Positions 11,601 to 23,169 of a stretch of DNA of 64,000 nucleotides are shown piece after piece. The notes below the pieces were generated by a model. It worked only from the letters and a program-made list of their open reading frames with translations. It was not told the DNA's origin and did not search any database. Position 1 is the stretch's first letter, and every line of letters begins with the position of its first letter. This stretch comes from Druceiella hillmani (lineage: Eukaryota > Arthropoda > Insecta > Lepidoptera > Hepialidae), in NCBI GenBank assembly GCA_039881145.1, contig JAYKKI010000004.1, positions 43,185,001 through 43,249,000 of the forward strand, read 5' to 3'. The translations under genes and the position numbers were made by a program.

Positions 11601-12948
11601 CAAGAGGTAGAGTTATATTTTTGCATATTTTTCAGTACATTTCTGAAGATATAACATGAAAAAAACTTTCTAATTCCTTATAGCTAGTCTTTTAGACTAT
11701 ATCCCGCACTATGTACGGAAGTAAAAAAAAGTTGCGAGTAATTATTATCTCTAAAATATCCGAGCAAATACTTTCGGATTTAAAAAAAACCAGATGTTAA
11801 GAACGAACCGACCAATAAGAGATTGATCTTATTAGGGTTCTATATATATAGAATATAAAGGACTGTTAAAAAGAATTAATAGAAAAATTAAGCATGGGAG
11901 ACTAAGATAGACATGAGTGAATAAGATTTAAAATTATACAAAACGAGCAAATTAACATTTTCAGAATTCGAACGACAAAAATTACTGGTTGGGATTGAGG
12001 TTAACTTCGTTCCACAATCGCTGCTTAATAAGCCTATGTGGGAAAATCAGAGGAGATAAAATGTACGAGAGTTTAATGTAAGTAGATCAGCAGATTTGCA
12101 AAGTATTTATACTATGTATGCTGAAATAGAAGTTCTATTTTATTATCGGAGGATACCACAAGACACAATACAGGACATACAAAAATAGAAAACGAAATTT
12201 TAATATTAAATTCGCAAAATTGGTAAAATTAGACCGTTAATTGGGAAAAACTAGTTTTTTTTATTACGTCATAGAAACATTTTTAATGGTTTTGAAAATA
12301 TTTTCTCAGCTGAAACCAATTTGCTTTTATATAATATCCAAGATATATTATATACATTCTGGCGGTAATCATTCCAGCATTGGCTCTTTTGCAGCCTGTG
12401 CAGCTACAGGAGTTATAGCAGTATTAATTATATTTCCCACCATCACTTTTTACTTACGATAGACCTACGTAGAAGGATTCTCATCTTATTTGAATGCGCT
12501 TTCAGAAATACAGGAAGGTTTAATCGTTCATGGACTCGTTGAATCATGAATCGAAAAAAAAATTGACTCATGAATCGTTCATCCATTCAATCGTTTAGTC
12601 GAAAAAAATTAATACTGATCACCACTCAGAATGTCCATTCATTTAATGCATTTTGCGTTAATTATGCATATATAAATTTATATTTTGTGTTATAAATTCA
12701 TTGTAATGTAATTATTGAACTGTAGTGTATCTTTTTCTGAAATATTATTGTGTTTTGTATATTTTTATATATTAGTGTAATTTATATTTCTATAAAAATA
12801 TTCTAATGATTACTCAATAATTATTATTACTATATTTAGAAAGCGACATATTGTTTGTCTTTGTACTAGAGTATACAATGGACAGATTGATTATGCAGGA
12901 AGGTTAGCCTAGCGTATTTTGCTAGTAGAGATTGTGTGTGTATACATA

Positions 12949-13011
<63 letters not shown>

Positions 13012-14739
13012 TTGAACTGTAAAATTCGTTTACTTACAAATCTATTTTTTTTAATTGTATAAGTTTATGCGTGCACTCCTATTTTACCTAATAATCATAA
13101 CCAAATGGCTAAGAGGCGGCGGAAGACTGTCTTCGTAATAAAATGTAATACACATTATAGTATACTAATGTAGACAAGAAATACTGCTTGAAATGTAAAT
13201 ACATATTCAATTTAATTAACTTCCTTTCATATAAACATCCCAAATTAATTATTTCATTCCCTTTAAAACACGAAATTATACTTCTTGGGTATTTAAGGAA
13301 ATACTAGTCTGCACCTCCTAATTAAAAATTTGGATTGAAATGTTTCATAGGAAATATGAAGATATTAATATAAAAAGACCCAGTGTGCTTCATAAAAAAA
13401 TGAGAAAAAAAGGATGAAAAGAAAGACATGTCTGCAATATGATCATGGGAGCTCAATTTGGGGCTCAAGATGAAACTTTATATCGGCCTCTGATCCTTAC
13501 AGTCCCTTGTAGCCGCGACAAAGTACACTTATAAACGTATGCAAAGTAAATATTCTCTTACGGGTTTAGTACTCGAAGTATGCCTTTCATTAATTAGTCT
13601 ACGAAATTTAGATACAAACAAGCGAGCGAGAATTTTACTATCAGCAAAGCTAGATTAATATAAATAGAATGCTACCTTCAAATACTTTTAATGTCGAAAT
13701 GGAGTGTTACAAAATGGAGAAACATTTTATTCGCACACTAGCCGGGTTGGTCTGACGTATACTCGGCTCATATCTTTAATGCAATTGTTATTATGAATTG
13801 TTATGACAAAATGTATGTATACATAAAGGATAGTTGGTCAAAAAGGTCTAATCTGCAAAAAAGGGCTTAATTAAAAATAACTACTTTTTCAAGAGATATT
13901 TGAAAACTTTGTGAATTTATGATTTATGAAACGAACAACGCGTACTTGTTATACCAACATATGTTTATGTCAAATCTACGTTTCTATATATTAGCCAGCC
14001 TGCTTCAATAAAAAACTACTCTGAATATTTCTGTTTATGTACTTTTATTAACTGTTTTTGAAAAAAAAATTGTAACTTTTATAGCCAATAAATATGCAAT
14101 ATTCGTCCATTTTGCGAATTAAATTTCACAAAATATGAATTTTATGTATCCTCATATACATTCTCTTAAAAACTGTTATATTTTAGTAATAATACCCTTA
14201 TCATATCTTAAATATTTCTATATCTAATAATCCGTAGTTTCCATTACCTTATAACGTAAATTTGTTTGTTAGTCATTATGGTGAATATGGCCACCTTCCT
14301 TGTTAATATTTGTAGGTCCATTAGGGCGGAGCACGGATGTAAGAAAAAAACAATTTGTGAGATTTGGAGTTTTAATAGGGCGGGATTTGTGCGTTATATG
14401 AAAGTAAAAATAAATGTATTCTTTCGATTAATTTGGTGAATATCTTCTGTGGCCGCATTGACCTCAAAAATTGAAATTGAATGGAAACATTTTTGAAGTT
14501 ATGGTTAATATATTGTATATAATATTGATAGTTAAGGGATAGTAAATTACGCACATTATATTATTTAGATAATTAAAAATGCACGTTAATCAAAAATAAA
14601 TCAAGTTGTAAAAGAATATTAAACAAATTATTGTAAATTTTCTTGAAAATCCCATTTTGTTTAAAATTTAGGCAATGGTTTTCGTGATTTCAATATAGCG
14701 TTTATTGTACCTAGTTGGGATTTTTTTGTGCTCTGAAAA
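8601..14739. other. A+T-rich interval, microsatellite only
   Basis: Apart from the (TA)n tract at 12953-13010 I see no supportable feature. Open frames at 9110-9418 (minus) and 12241-12462 (plus, hydrophobic) show no family resemblance and are about as long as chance allows. Near 9640-9830 there is a stretch with an AATAAA at 9772 that has some look of a retroelement LTR, but no second copy was found. Around 12530-12600 the motif CATGAATCG occurs twice, once as part of TGACTCATGAATCG. Confidence 0.45.
12953..13010. repeat. (TA)n microsatellite
   Basis: About 29 uninterrupted TA units, preceded by a short GT-rich lead (12934-12941). Confidence 0.97.
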
Positions 14740-15017
14740 GTGGAAACTTACGTTGTTATCTTTACAGCCTGATTGACAGCTTGAGTGGGGCACGGAACCT
14801 TAAAAACAGCACTTCACCCTCACCACCAGATTCCACAATGAACTGAATTTCCTTGCCGGACAAGTTTTGCATAACCGGTGGTTCAGTTTATTTTTCCTGC
14901 CAATTTATTAAATCGACGTTTGTTGAAACATTGAAAATAATTTGCGGTACTTCAAACAGCCTAGGTGTTGGAAGTTGAGTATGCCTCAACTGAGTGTGCC
15001 TTTAATGTACGTCGAAC

Positions 15018-15068
15018 TGCTAGTTCTCGAATGTGTTTTTTGTCATTAAACACATTCGAGAACTAGCA
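15018..15068. repeat. Perfect 21-bp hairpin inside the pseudogene
   Basis: Arms 15018-15038 and 15048-15068 are exact reverse complements with a 9-base loop. On the minus strand the arm at 15018-15038 is the pseudogene's own coding (HIRELA), and 15048-15068 is an inverted copy placed just ahead of it. Confidence 0.97.
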
Positions 15069-15121
15069 ATAGCTAAAACTAATCAAGAGGTATCATTACA
15101 AAAAAAAGACTTTTGACTTTT

Positions 15122-15188
15122 TGTCATTCAACAAAATAGTTATTTATCACTTTTGGGATGTGATAAATAACTATTTTGTTGAATGACA
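15122..15188. repeat. Perfect 29-bp hairpin inside the pseudogene
   Basis: Arms 15122-15150 and 15160-15188 are exact reverse complements with a 9-base loop. The arm at 15160-15188 encodes, on the minus strand, the family segment PVIQQNSYLS. The other arm is an inverted duplicate that breaks the frame. Confidence 0.97.
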
Positions 15189-16923
15189 GGATCGATTACC
15201 TTTTTAAGATTTTTAGTAGGTACCTATGTTCTAATTTTATTAAAAATATGTTGCGTACCATCTTTACATATTTATTTATTTTTAACGGAGAACCAAGCTG
15301 ATTTGTAAACTTTTACAACAAATGTGGCCAAATTGACACATTCTTTGAAGGTGTCTCTATTGTTATATATATATTATTAAGTTGGCACTTGTAAGCCAAC
15401 GGGCATGAGACAATTTGCCTGGAGATTTGTTGCCAGATCATCTGGACAATCACCTGATGCTACTGCTGAGACAATCTTGTGCAAGTATTGTTGATATGTA
15501 CTTAAATCTTGGCCATTTCTGGAAGCATGTTTCCTTCAATGCTCTGAAACAATTATTCAACAGGCATTTCTTCACAGGTTTCGAATACTTTTCCCAAAGG
15601 ACCAGTGTAAGACTTAGGTCCCGAAGTGTACCCATAATAATAAAACAAGTGTCTAAAAGGCAGTTTGTTCATAAGCAAATTATCCATTGAAGTGGTTATT
15701 GGAGCCTTTTTCCGACAGTCAGTATAATACCGCCGTACTTTCCAGTATTTACATTTGTACCATTACACGACGATGTTGAGAAATTCCTCCATCTAAAAAC
15801 CTAGTATTCCAGTTTCTACTTCTTTCCCTGAACTAACTTTAAGTACTACGTATCCCATATAAATAGATCACGGCTCTTGAATTAATGAGATGTATTCTTC
15901 AATTGTTGGAATTCTATAGCATTTCCCAACTTTATTAATAATTTTTAAAATTTTGTTCCATCAAAGTATAAAGCAGATGTCTGAGACTCTGGAACAGTCT
16001 TCTTCTTAATTAAATTTTCTCTAGTTTTAGTTCCCACTCTTCGTAATTTATGTATGTCAAAGACTTTGATATCATAACTTGTGTCAGACTTTTTCCTTTT
16101 CTTCTCCAAAACGCCTTCGTTTAAGGTGTTTGTAAAGCTATCCGTATTATTACGCCTTTCCGAAGTTGACGGTGACGACGTCGAAGAAGCACTTAACTCT
16201 AAAACAGCTGACGTAGAAGTACTTAAGGCAGTTGTAGTCTGATGTCTCTCTCGAGTCTGTTTCCTTTTAAGACCATTTTGCAGCTTCTTTCTTTCTATGA
16301 CATCGAATCTGCCTATTGCCTTACAACGAGATGTTCTTTGTTCAATTAAAAACGTTTGTTCTTGTTTGGGCACATTTTCATCTTTAGAAAAGATACATTG
16401 AGCAAACTCTTGACACTTGCGTGGGTAAATATCAAAAAACAACTGACTAACTGACTGTTTCGTTGAAAACTTTCTAATTTATCCGGGGGGAGCCTCTTGA
16501 CAGACTTGAGTTGATTTTTACGATTCCAAATGGTATGATTTCAACATCAGTACGACTCTTGTGTATGTTACTGTCGAAATAGTTGCAGATTGCCATATAT
16601 TTTCAATTCTGGATGTTATTATGTACGTTATTTTTGAAAATGTGGGCTATTTTGTAGGTTTCAATTCACATTTTAGTTGGTATCTCGCCTATTCGTAGCG
16701 CTTTATTACATCTCAATAAGTAGGCAGTTTCTTTTATCTCACAGATATCACTTCGTGTTCTTTGCGTGATTGTCACGAAACGAAACTAAAAATATTTGTT
16801 AAAAACCGATACGTATGACTGACGTTAACGAAGAACAGAAGATTATTACCGTACTGACACGACATGATAAGTCTCGCACGTACTAACTATCTCCTGCCGT
16901 TCCATGCCCCCACCCCCTCTTTT

Positions 16924-16948
16924 GATTTTATGTTGCTAACATAAAATC
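16924..16948. repeat. Small perfect hairpin (11-bp arms, 3-base loop)
   Basis: Arms 16924-16934 and 16938-16948 are exact reverse complements around GCT. It lies about 350 bases upstream of the 5' end of the minus-strand pseudogene. No T or A tract suggests a terminator function. Confidence 0.85.
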
Positions 16949-18426
16949 GTGACTTTTGTATTATAGGTAGATAAAAGACTATGATTGCTATTATTTGGGA
17001 TAATAAAGTAGGTCAATTTATTTAAATGTCACACATTTATATGGTGTCAAAGTTGAGTTCTAAAAACATTTTTTTTTAGAAAACAAAGCAGTTACTATTA
17101 ACGAAATCTAATTATATTATGCATGGATCTATTTGAGCCTATAAGGCATCATATTTTCTCTATTAGATTACAATAAACAAAAAAAAATCGCTCCAACCAT
17201 ACGTTTGATAGGGCCAATTCATCCAAATATTTGTTGGCTATTTATTTTTTTTTCCAAAAGAAATTATCTCCGATATATCACTTATTTTTATACTATACTT
17301 TCCCAGAATTGTTTTATTTTTAACACTTTTAATTCAGTTTTTCCTCCTCAAAAATATTTAATGATGTTTCTCTATTTCTGATATAGCTGACATATTTAAA
17401 TAAAATTAACTCTACAAACATTTTTTTAAGGAATTCAGTTATTATGATTATGACAGATTTATTGTTCATGAATAGTTTGATAGTTCATTAATTCTATAAT
17501 TTTAGCCAAGCTTAGTGAACTGGAGTCAAGTTGTTACTGCTGTTTAAAACCTTTATTATCATGAGTAATGTTGATATTACTGTTTTCTGTTTCCCAATGA
17601 TTCAGTTGGAATTTTAAGTAGTTCATAATACTTTTGGAACTTAACGTGGTAGTTTTGAAATACACATTTTCTGTTCTTATTTTAATTGTTATATATAATT
17701 ATAAAAATGGAAATCTACTCGTCCTACATTTTTATCAATCATCGAAATCCAAACTCCAATGAAATAACTCATAAATAAGAAAAACTTAAAACATGAATCT
17801 CCCGAATGTTAATTTATGAAAAGCAATTTATAGAAACCTTGCAAATATATTAAGAGACTTAATTTGAACTTACTGCCGTTATCTACATAAAAATACAACT
17901 TTACTCTCTTATTTGCTATTGGCAATAGTGATGGAAACACCAGCTATATTTCATTACAATTAGTTTGGAACAAAATATGTCTTGCAATTGCATCATCACT
18001 CCTATATTAATTTAAAATAACCTTAAAAACTTAAGATCAATAATAATAAAACCTGTGAAGTCCAAGTATAATTCGCACCATAAAAGTTCCACACATACTT
18101 AATTAATTTAAAATTTTAATTATGCGTAGTGTTTCTATTCAATTGTTTACAAGTATTAATGTCATTCTTCAAAACGTAAATGTATTATCTAGTGTACATT
18201 TTACAACTACTTTCTAAAACTAATGTTAATTTTTTAAAACTTTGACACCTAGAATCATCACTATAATTTCCAGTAAATGTAACTTCTGGCATTGTCTTTC
18301 GTAAATTTAACTTTAGCAATTTCAGAGACGGAAAGACATCTTTTTATAATATTTTGAACCGTATTTCCAGATAATTCTAATAGCTTCAGAGACCCTACAT
18401 AATTCAAAGCCAAAATAACAATATTT

Positions 18427-18466
18427 GTGCTACGACTGCGTTAGTGCTACGACTTGTGCTACGACT
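18427..18466. repeat. Triplicated 11-base unit
   Basis: GTGCTACGACT occurs at 18427, 18444 and 18456 with spacers of 6 and 1 bases. Confidence 0.9.
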
Positions 18467-19662
18467 CCTGACTTTTACCAACTGATCTCTGATTATAATA
18501 TATTTACATGAAATATATTATTATTCATATTGGTCAAAAACTATTATCAGATCAATTACTATGTTAAATTAATGATAAAAAAACAAAATGTAATGTTTTA
18601 TAACATATATAACAAGTTGTATAACATATGTACCCACCACAGATACATAAAGCTGCATCTGAAATTATGTGAATATTCTATAATAGTTTAAAAGGTAGTT
18701 GAATTAAAAATACACTTATCAAAGGGGTACCACACTATGCTTTTTAACATTATATCAAGTAACGCTTTCTTTTAAAATAATAAACATAAATGCCACAATT
18801 GTACATTAAGCGCTAAACAGAACTAGGGTTCCATGACCTGACACCCGTATATTTTGTTCGTATTCATACGAAGTAATTATAACCCATACATGTATCCTTA
18901 GAAAAAAACATTTAATTAAAGCAAATAATATAATTCCCAATTTAAGTAAAACATTATTATTAAATTGGAAAAAAAATTCCGACTTTTTGAGCTATAATCA
19001 CATACAATTTTCTGGTAATGGTTTGATTTATTATAACAATGAGGTCTATTTAAAATATATAGTTTTAAAAATATATTTGTTTTAAAACTATTTTCACATG
19101 AAACTGTATACAATTTATTTCAAATTCCTTCCTTTAATAGGATTATATCACAGAAAGGAAAAAAAGTCAAACATTATCGCAGAATAGTAACGTACAATAC
19201 CTCACATCATGTCATCAAAAAAATATTATTTCTCTTTTCTATTGTTTGTCTCATAATCATAATTACGGTTTTTATGTAAAAAAAACATAAAAAGATATTG
19301 TAATCAACAACTCATTCAAATTGTGGGCTTATTCAATTCCCATTCGCTTCGCTGACTTTGAATATTCCAAAATATCAGAAATATTTGACAGTCACTCTCA
19401 AACATTACTTGTTGTTGAATGTAATTTGGCACTAGCTCTTTAAATTTGCGTTTAAACTAAACTCTGGTTCAATAATTATTTAAAAATATAGTTATAATAT
19501 TTCAAACGTTTCAGTATTGGGCGATATCTAAAATATCTAATGTTAATAATGCTAGCGTAATTAATATTTCAGCGCCAGAACAAATGTTGCACGACTTAGA
19601 ATCGCTTTAGGTGCAACATATTTTCTGTAAAGCGAACGAAAAAATATAGGAAATATTACGGA

Positions 19663-19806
19663 GTACGCTCGCACACATGCACGCACGTACGCACACTCTA
19701 ACGCACGCACGCACACACGGACACATGCACGCACGCACGCACGAACGCAAGCAACCACGCACACATACACATACACATACACGAACACACACCCACATAC
19801 ACATAA
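19663..19806. repeat. CA-rich compound microsatellite (CGCA / CACATA units)
   Basis: The plus strand is a mixture of ACGC, ACAC and ACATAC units. The open frames on the minus strand rich in Cys, Val and Arg are translations of this repeat and not genes. Confidence 0.95.
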
Positions 19807-21479
19807 AATGCTTTGTGAGAAAATATTATAGACGTTTTCAATAATCTCTACAGTTACTTTCCAAGAATTTTTTTAATAAATATTATAAATCGCTCTTTCA
19901 GTTATTAAACATATATATTCAATATTTGCCTGTTCCAAAATTCCCGCATAATTTTTTTTAAAGTCAACTATTAGGTACATGCGGGTTAATACTTTTCTAA
20001 GTCAGTTTCTGAGAAAAATAAGAGTGACAGACTGATAGACGGACGCCAATGATCCTTTTTTCTTTCCCTTCTAAGGTTTCTCTTCTAAGGTCCTAAGTCT
20101 ATTTTTATCTTGTACGTAACTTTTAATAATAACACCGTATTTCAGGCGGGCTGTATTTAGTAATATGGTGGATCTTGGTGTATATTTAAAAATTCCAGAA
20201 AGCGCAAAATAAAGATATTGTTCATCTAACGACTACTCATCCATTCTGTCTATGGAAGAGAAAAAAGGATTGAAACTGCATATTGTTCTTATGTGATTTT
20301 TAACGATTCCATCCGCGCAGTAGCCTATTCTCGACGGAAGTTCTAAGAGCCGTTCGCGAACTTCGAAGTATTTAGGGCCATATTTGACATCACTCTTACT
20401 TAAGACGCATTTAATATAGAAGGTTTGAAATAACTACGTAAGGAAGTAACGTAAGCACATAATGTAGATACGCGAGAAAGTAATCGACAATACAATGTAT
20501 TTTAAATTTCTTAAATACATCTGTAGTAGAGATTAAATGGAGTCTATCAAAACCTAATTTTAGCACTGGCTGACTTACTAGGGCTCGTCTCTATTCGAGA
20601 TAGAAATATGAAATTTGATACCCACATGAAAGAAACGGATATACATCGGTCAAGATACATCGAATTGAATTTTTTTCGAGTTAGGTTGGATTAGAATGTC
20701 AGGCTAAGGTTGCTTCAGCCGCATTAGGTTGTTAAAGCCTAAATTTGGTTATGATAAATTTAATTATATGTCGGGTTAGGAGGTATTACATTGGATTCGA
20801 TTAGCTTTAATCAAGTTTAAGCTCATCACCATACGTCACCCTGTTGATTTAAGGCCTTTTTTCTTATACGTGGCTCTGTTATAAAACAATTCAATGAGTT
20901 TAGCTTATTGTACGGAAAATATTATTAAATTTACTTGGCGTTTTACGTTTTTGAAAGCCTTTTCATATACCAGAAACTGCAACTTTCTGTATTTACTGGG
21001 ATAAATTCTTGTGTTTACATTCACAGCATAGTCGTAAAATCCGATTAAAAATGTAAATAATAACCAAAATGACGCAGTTTTCTTTAGATTCTTCTGAACT
21101 GAAAAAAAACCAGTTGGGATTAAAATAACCTTAAATTTCGAAATACTTTATTTATAGTCGAAGAAAACCTCGCTTTAATTAATTCATTTAATATCTTATC
21201 TCATATGAGGAAGTAGGCACGATATCAAAACTACGCAGACAAATTCGTAGAAAAAAGGTAAGCACTACTTAATATTTTTCCTAAAAGATGGCGTTGTACT
21301 ATTGCAATTTAATACCACGTCATCTAGTTAACTTTTAGTAACAATGAACAAATTATCTTCTCTAAACAGTTAACATTCAAAAGTTGATTTTTGAGTAGTT
21401 TATTCAAAATATTTGTCCCTTGTTCATAATTTGTCATCAGTGTATCTTTCTTAAGAGCATAATATAATATAAAAAATAC

Positions 21480-21481
<2 letters not shown>

Positions 21482-21542
<61 letters not shown>
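21482..21542. repeat. (TA)n microsatellite
   Basis: About 30 uninterrupted TA units. Confidence 0.97.
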
Positions 21543-21544
<2 letters not shown>

Positions 21545-22865
21545 GACTTACGATTTGAAATCTGTTACTATTATTTTACCAATTTTTCTTTTAAAATAAA
21601 AAGTTTAACGGTATATAGAGATAGGTAGAAAAGAGTTATAGACTGTGCGGTCCAAATAAGGCTCTCGGTCGTCTATTTATATTTCAAAAAATTTAAGTAA
21701 ACAATCTCATGTCAATATTAGATTATATTCATCACAAGCTTAAAGTCTTTAGATATTATTAGTTTTCCTTCGTCACCAATTTACAAAGCAGCCAAGTGAA
21801 AACAAACGAAGTCGAAAATATTACCAATTTACGAGTAGAATGAAAGTTAAGACTACCGTGCTCAATTTATTTTATGAGAGCATTTCATTAAAATAAATGG
21901 TTTCAAACTTTTTTCAGCCAATTTTTTGAGCCAATGTGTATCAGGTTTTAGATACACTTAAGGGAAGGTTCGAATAACGTTTAATTAATTTTAAAAAGAA
22001 TTTAAATTGCATACAATTTCAAATAACTATGGCACAGCCAAGAAGTTACTTCCACGTAAACATATGTTCAATACACACATCTACTTATACACACATAAAT
22101 ATTTATATATGTCTAATATGTATGATACAGGTAACAAATCATTTTTGTTATATAGATTGTAACATGAAATTAAATGAAAATATAATTTATCAATTAAAAA
22201 TATTCGGGATATCTTTTCCTAGAAATCAGATAGCGCTTATAGAATTTATAAGTGTAAAATTGTCTCAATGCCTCATGTAACTTTTGTAAATTTATTTTAT
22301 TTTTTATATGATTGAAAGTTGGAGACATTTTCAGATTAGGTAGAAAACATTAAATTCTTTGTACAGGTCGATTACAGAGAGAATATAAAAAAATAAAATT
22401 AATATACCTATCAAGAAATAATTAAACTCCTTCCTATGCGCATAAAACACAAAAGAGAATATATAGGATTTAACCTCAAAAATTAGATTTTTGTCTTGAC
22501 TGTAATTTAGGAACTAAGAAGACATAGAAGACATTTTTACGCTATTATGATTTTTACGCTATTTTGACATCTTGAGTTGAGTTGATAACTCAATTTATAA
22601 TAATTAATGGGTCTATATAATAATAGTTTATGAAATATAACTAAGCAAACCAGGGTATGAAGTCATGAGAACTTGTTGGCTGGGCTTGACAAATAAAGAG
22701 CCGAATCGACGATTATCGAAAGAGTCGTAGAAATATTATAAGCATTAAAAATGAGTACCCACATGAATTTACACGTAACGAATATTATAAAACGTGCAAT
22801 TTGCTTAAAGATTATTTAAATAGTTCTTTAAAAATGTCCAATCATTATACATCTTTGTATAACCT

Positions 22866-22867
<2 letters not shown>

Positions 22868-22930
<63 letters not shown>

Positions 22931-22941
22931 GAGAGAGAGAG
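22868..22941. repeat. (TA)n followed by (GA)n compound microsatellite
   Basis: A TA tract at 22868-22920, a short TTTATATATA link and a GA tract at 22931-22940. The plus-strand frame rich in Ile-Tyr across it is an artefact. Confidence 0.95.
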
Positions 22942-23111
22942 GAGAAATACGAACTAATGAGAGTAAGAGAGAGCAATTTATTCAATTATATGGAGTTTCT
23001 CTATAATATATTTTAAGAAAATTTTGACACAGCATATCGGCATATATTTCATATGAATGAAGAGTGTGTAGTATTCAAATTAATTTAAATTAATAGACTG
23101 ATTTTATCCCA

Positions 23112-23169
23112 AGGTAAATATATATCCATTATTACACCTTATACAAGATAAATATATATCCATTATTAT
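23112..23169. repeat. Short tandem duplication
   Basis: TAAATATATATCCATTATTA occurs at about 23115 and again at about 23150, separated by some 15 bases. Confidence 0.8.

Larger units (their letters stand above)
14740..16570 (-). pseudogene. Pseudogene of an uncharacterised multi-copy arthropod protein family
   Basis: On the minus strand the family's parts appear in order. They are RLPPDKLESFQRN (about 16450-16490) and LFFDIYPRKCQEF (16400-16442), then a low-complexity Ser/Thr-rich linker (16150-16230), SALYFDGTKF (15945-15975) and NGTNVNTGKYGGII (about 15730-15775). After these come PLQW, a degenerate LPFRHLF and TSGPKSYTGPLGKVFETCEE (15580-15640), SGDCPDDLA (15430-15460), VIDPVIQQNSYLSHP (15155-15199), LVLAI, NDKKHIRELAVRRTLKAH (14999-15048) and a terminal TQAVNQAVKITT (14765-14805). 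The first block is a clean open frame at 15945-16442; the rest has stops and frame changes. I recognise this order from proteins present in many copies in arthropod genomes; their function is not established as far as I know. The YFDG and GTNVNTG segments suggest a catalytic domain, which is inference. Two perfect hairpins interrupt the C-terminal third. Confidence 0.7.

Noticed and set aside
12241..12462. Hydrophobic 73-codon frame ending SIGSFAACAATGVIAVLIIF
   Set aside because: It looked briefly like a membrane protein, but there is no upstream context, no family resemblance, and the minus strand is also partly open.
16924..16948. Small hairpin considered as a transcription terminator
   Set aside because: Bacterial-type terminators are not relevant in this genome, and no T-tract follows.
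19561..19806. Cys/Val/Arg-rich open frames on the minus strand
   Set aside because: They are translations of the CA/CGCA microsatellite; both overlapping frames are open only because the repeat lacks stops.
20680..20800. Several GTTAGG/TTAGG-like words, suggesting insect telomeric repeat
   Set aside because: They are irregularly spaced and too few to be a telomere-type array; chance or an old degenerate repeat is enough.
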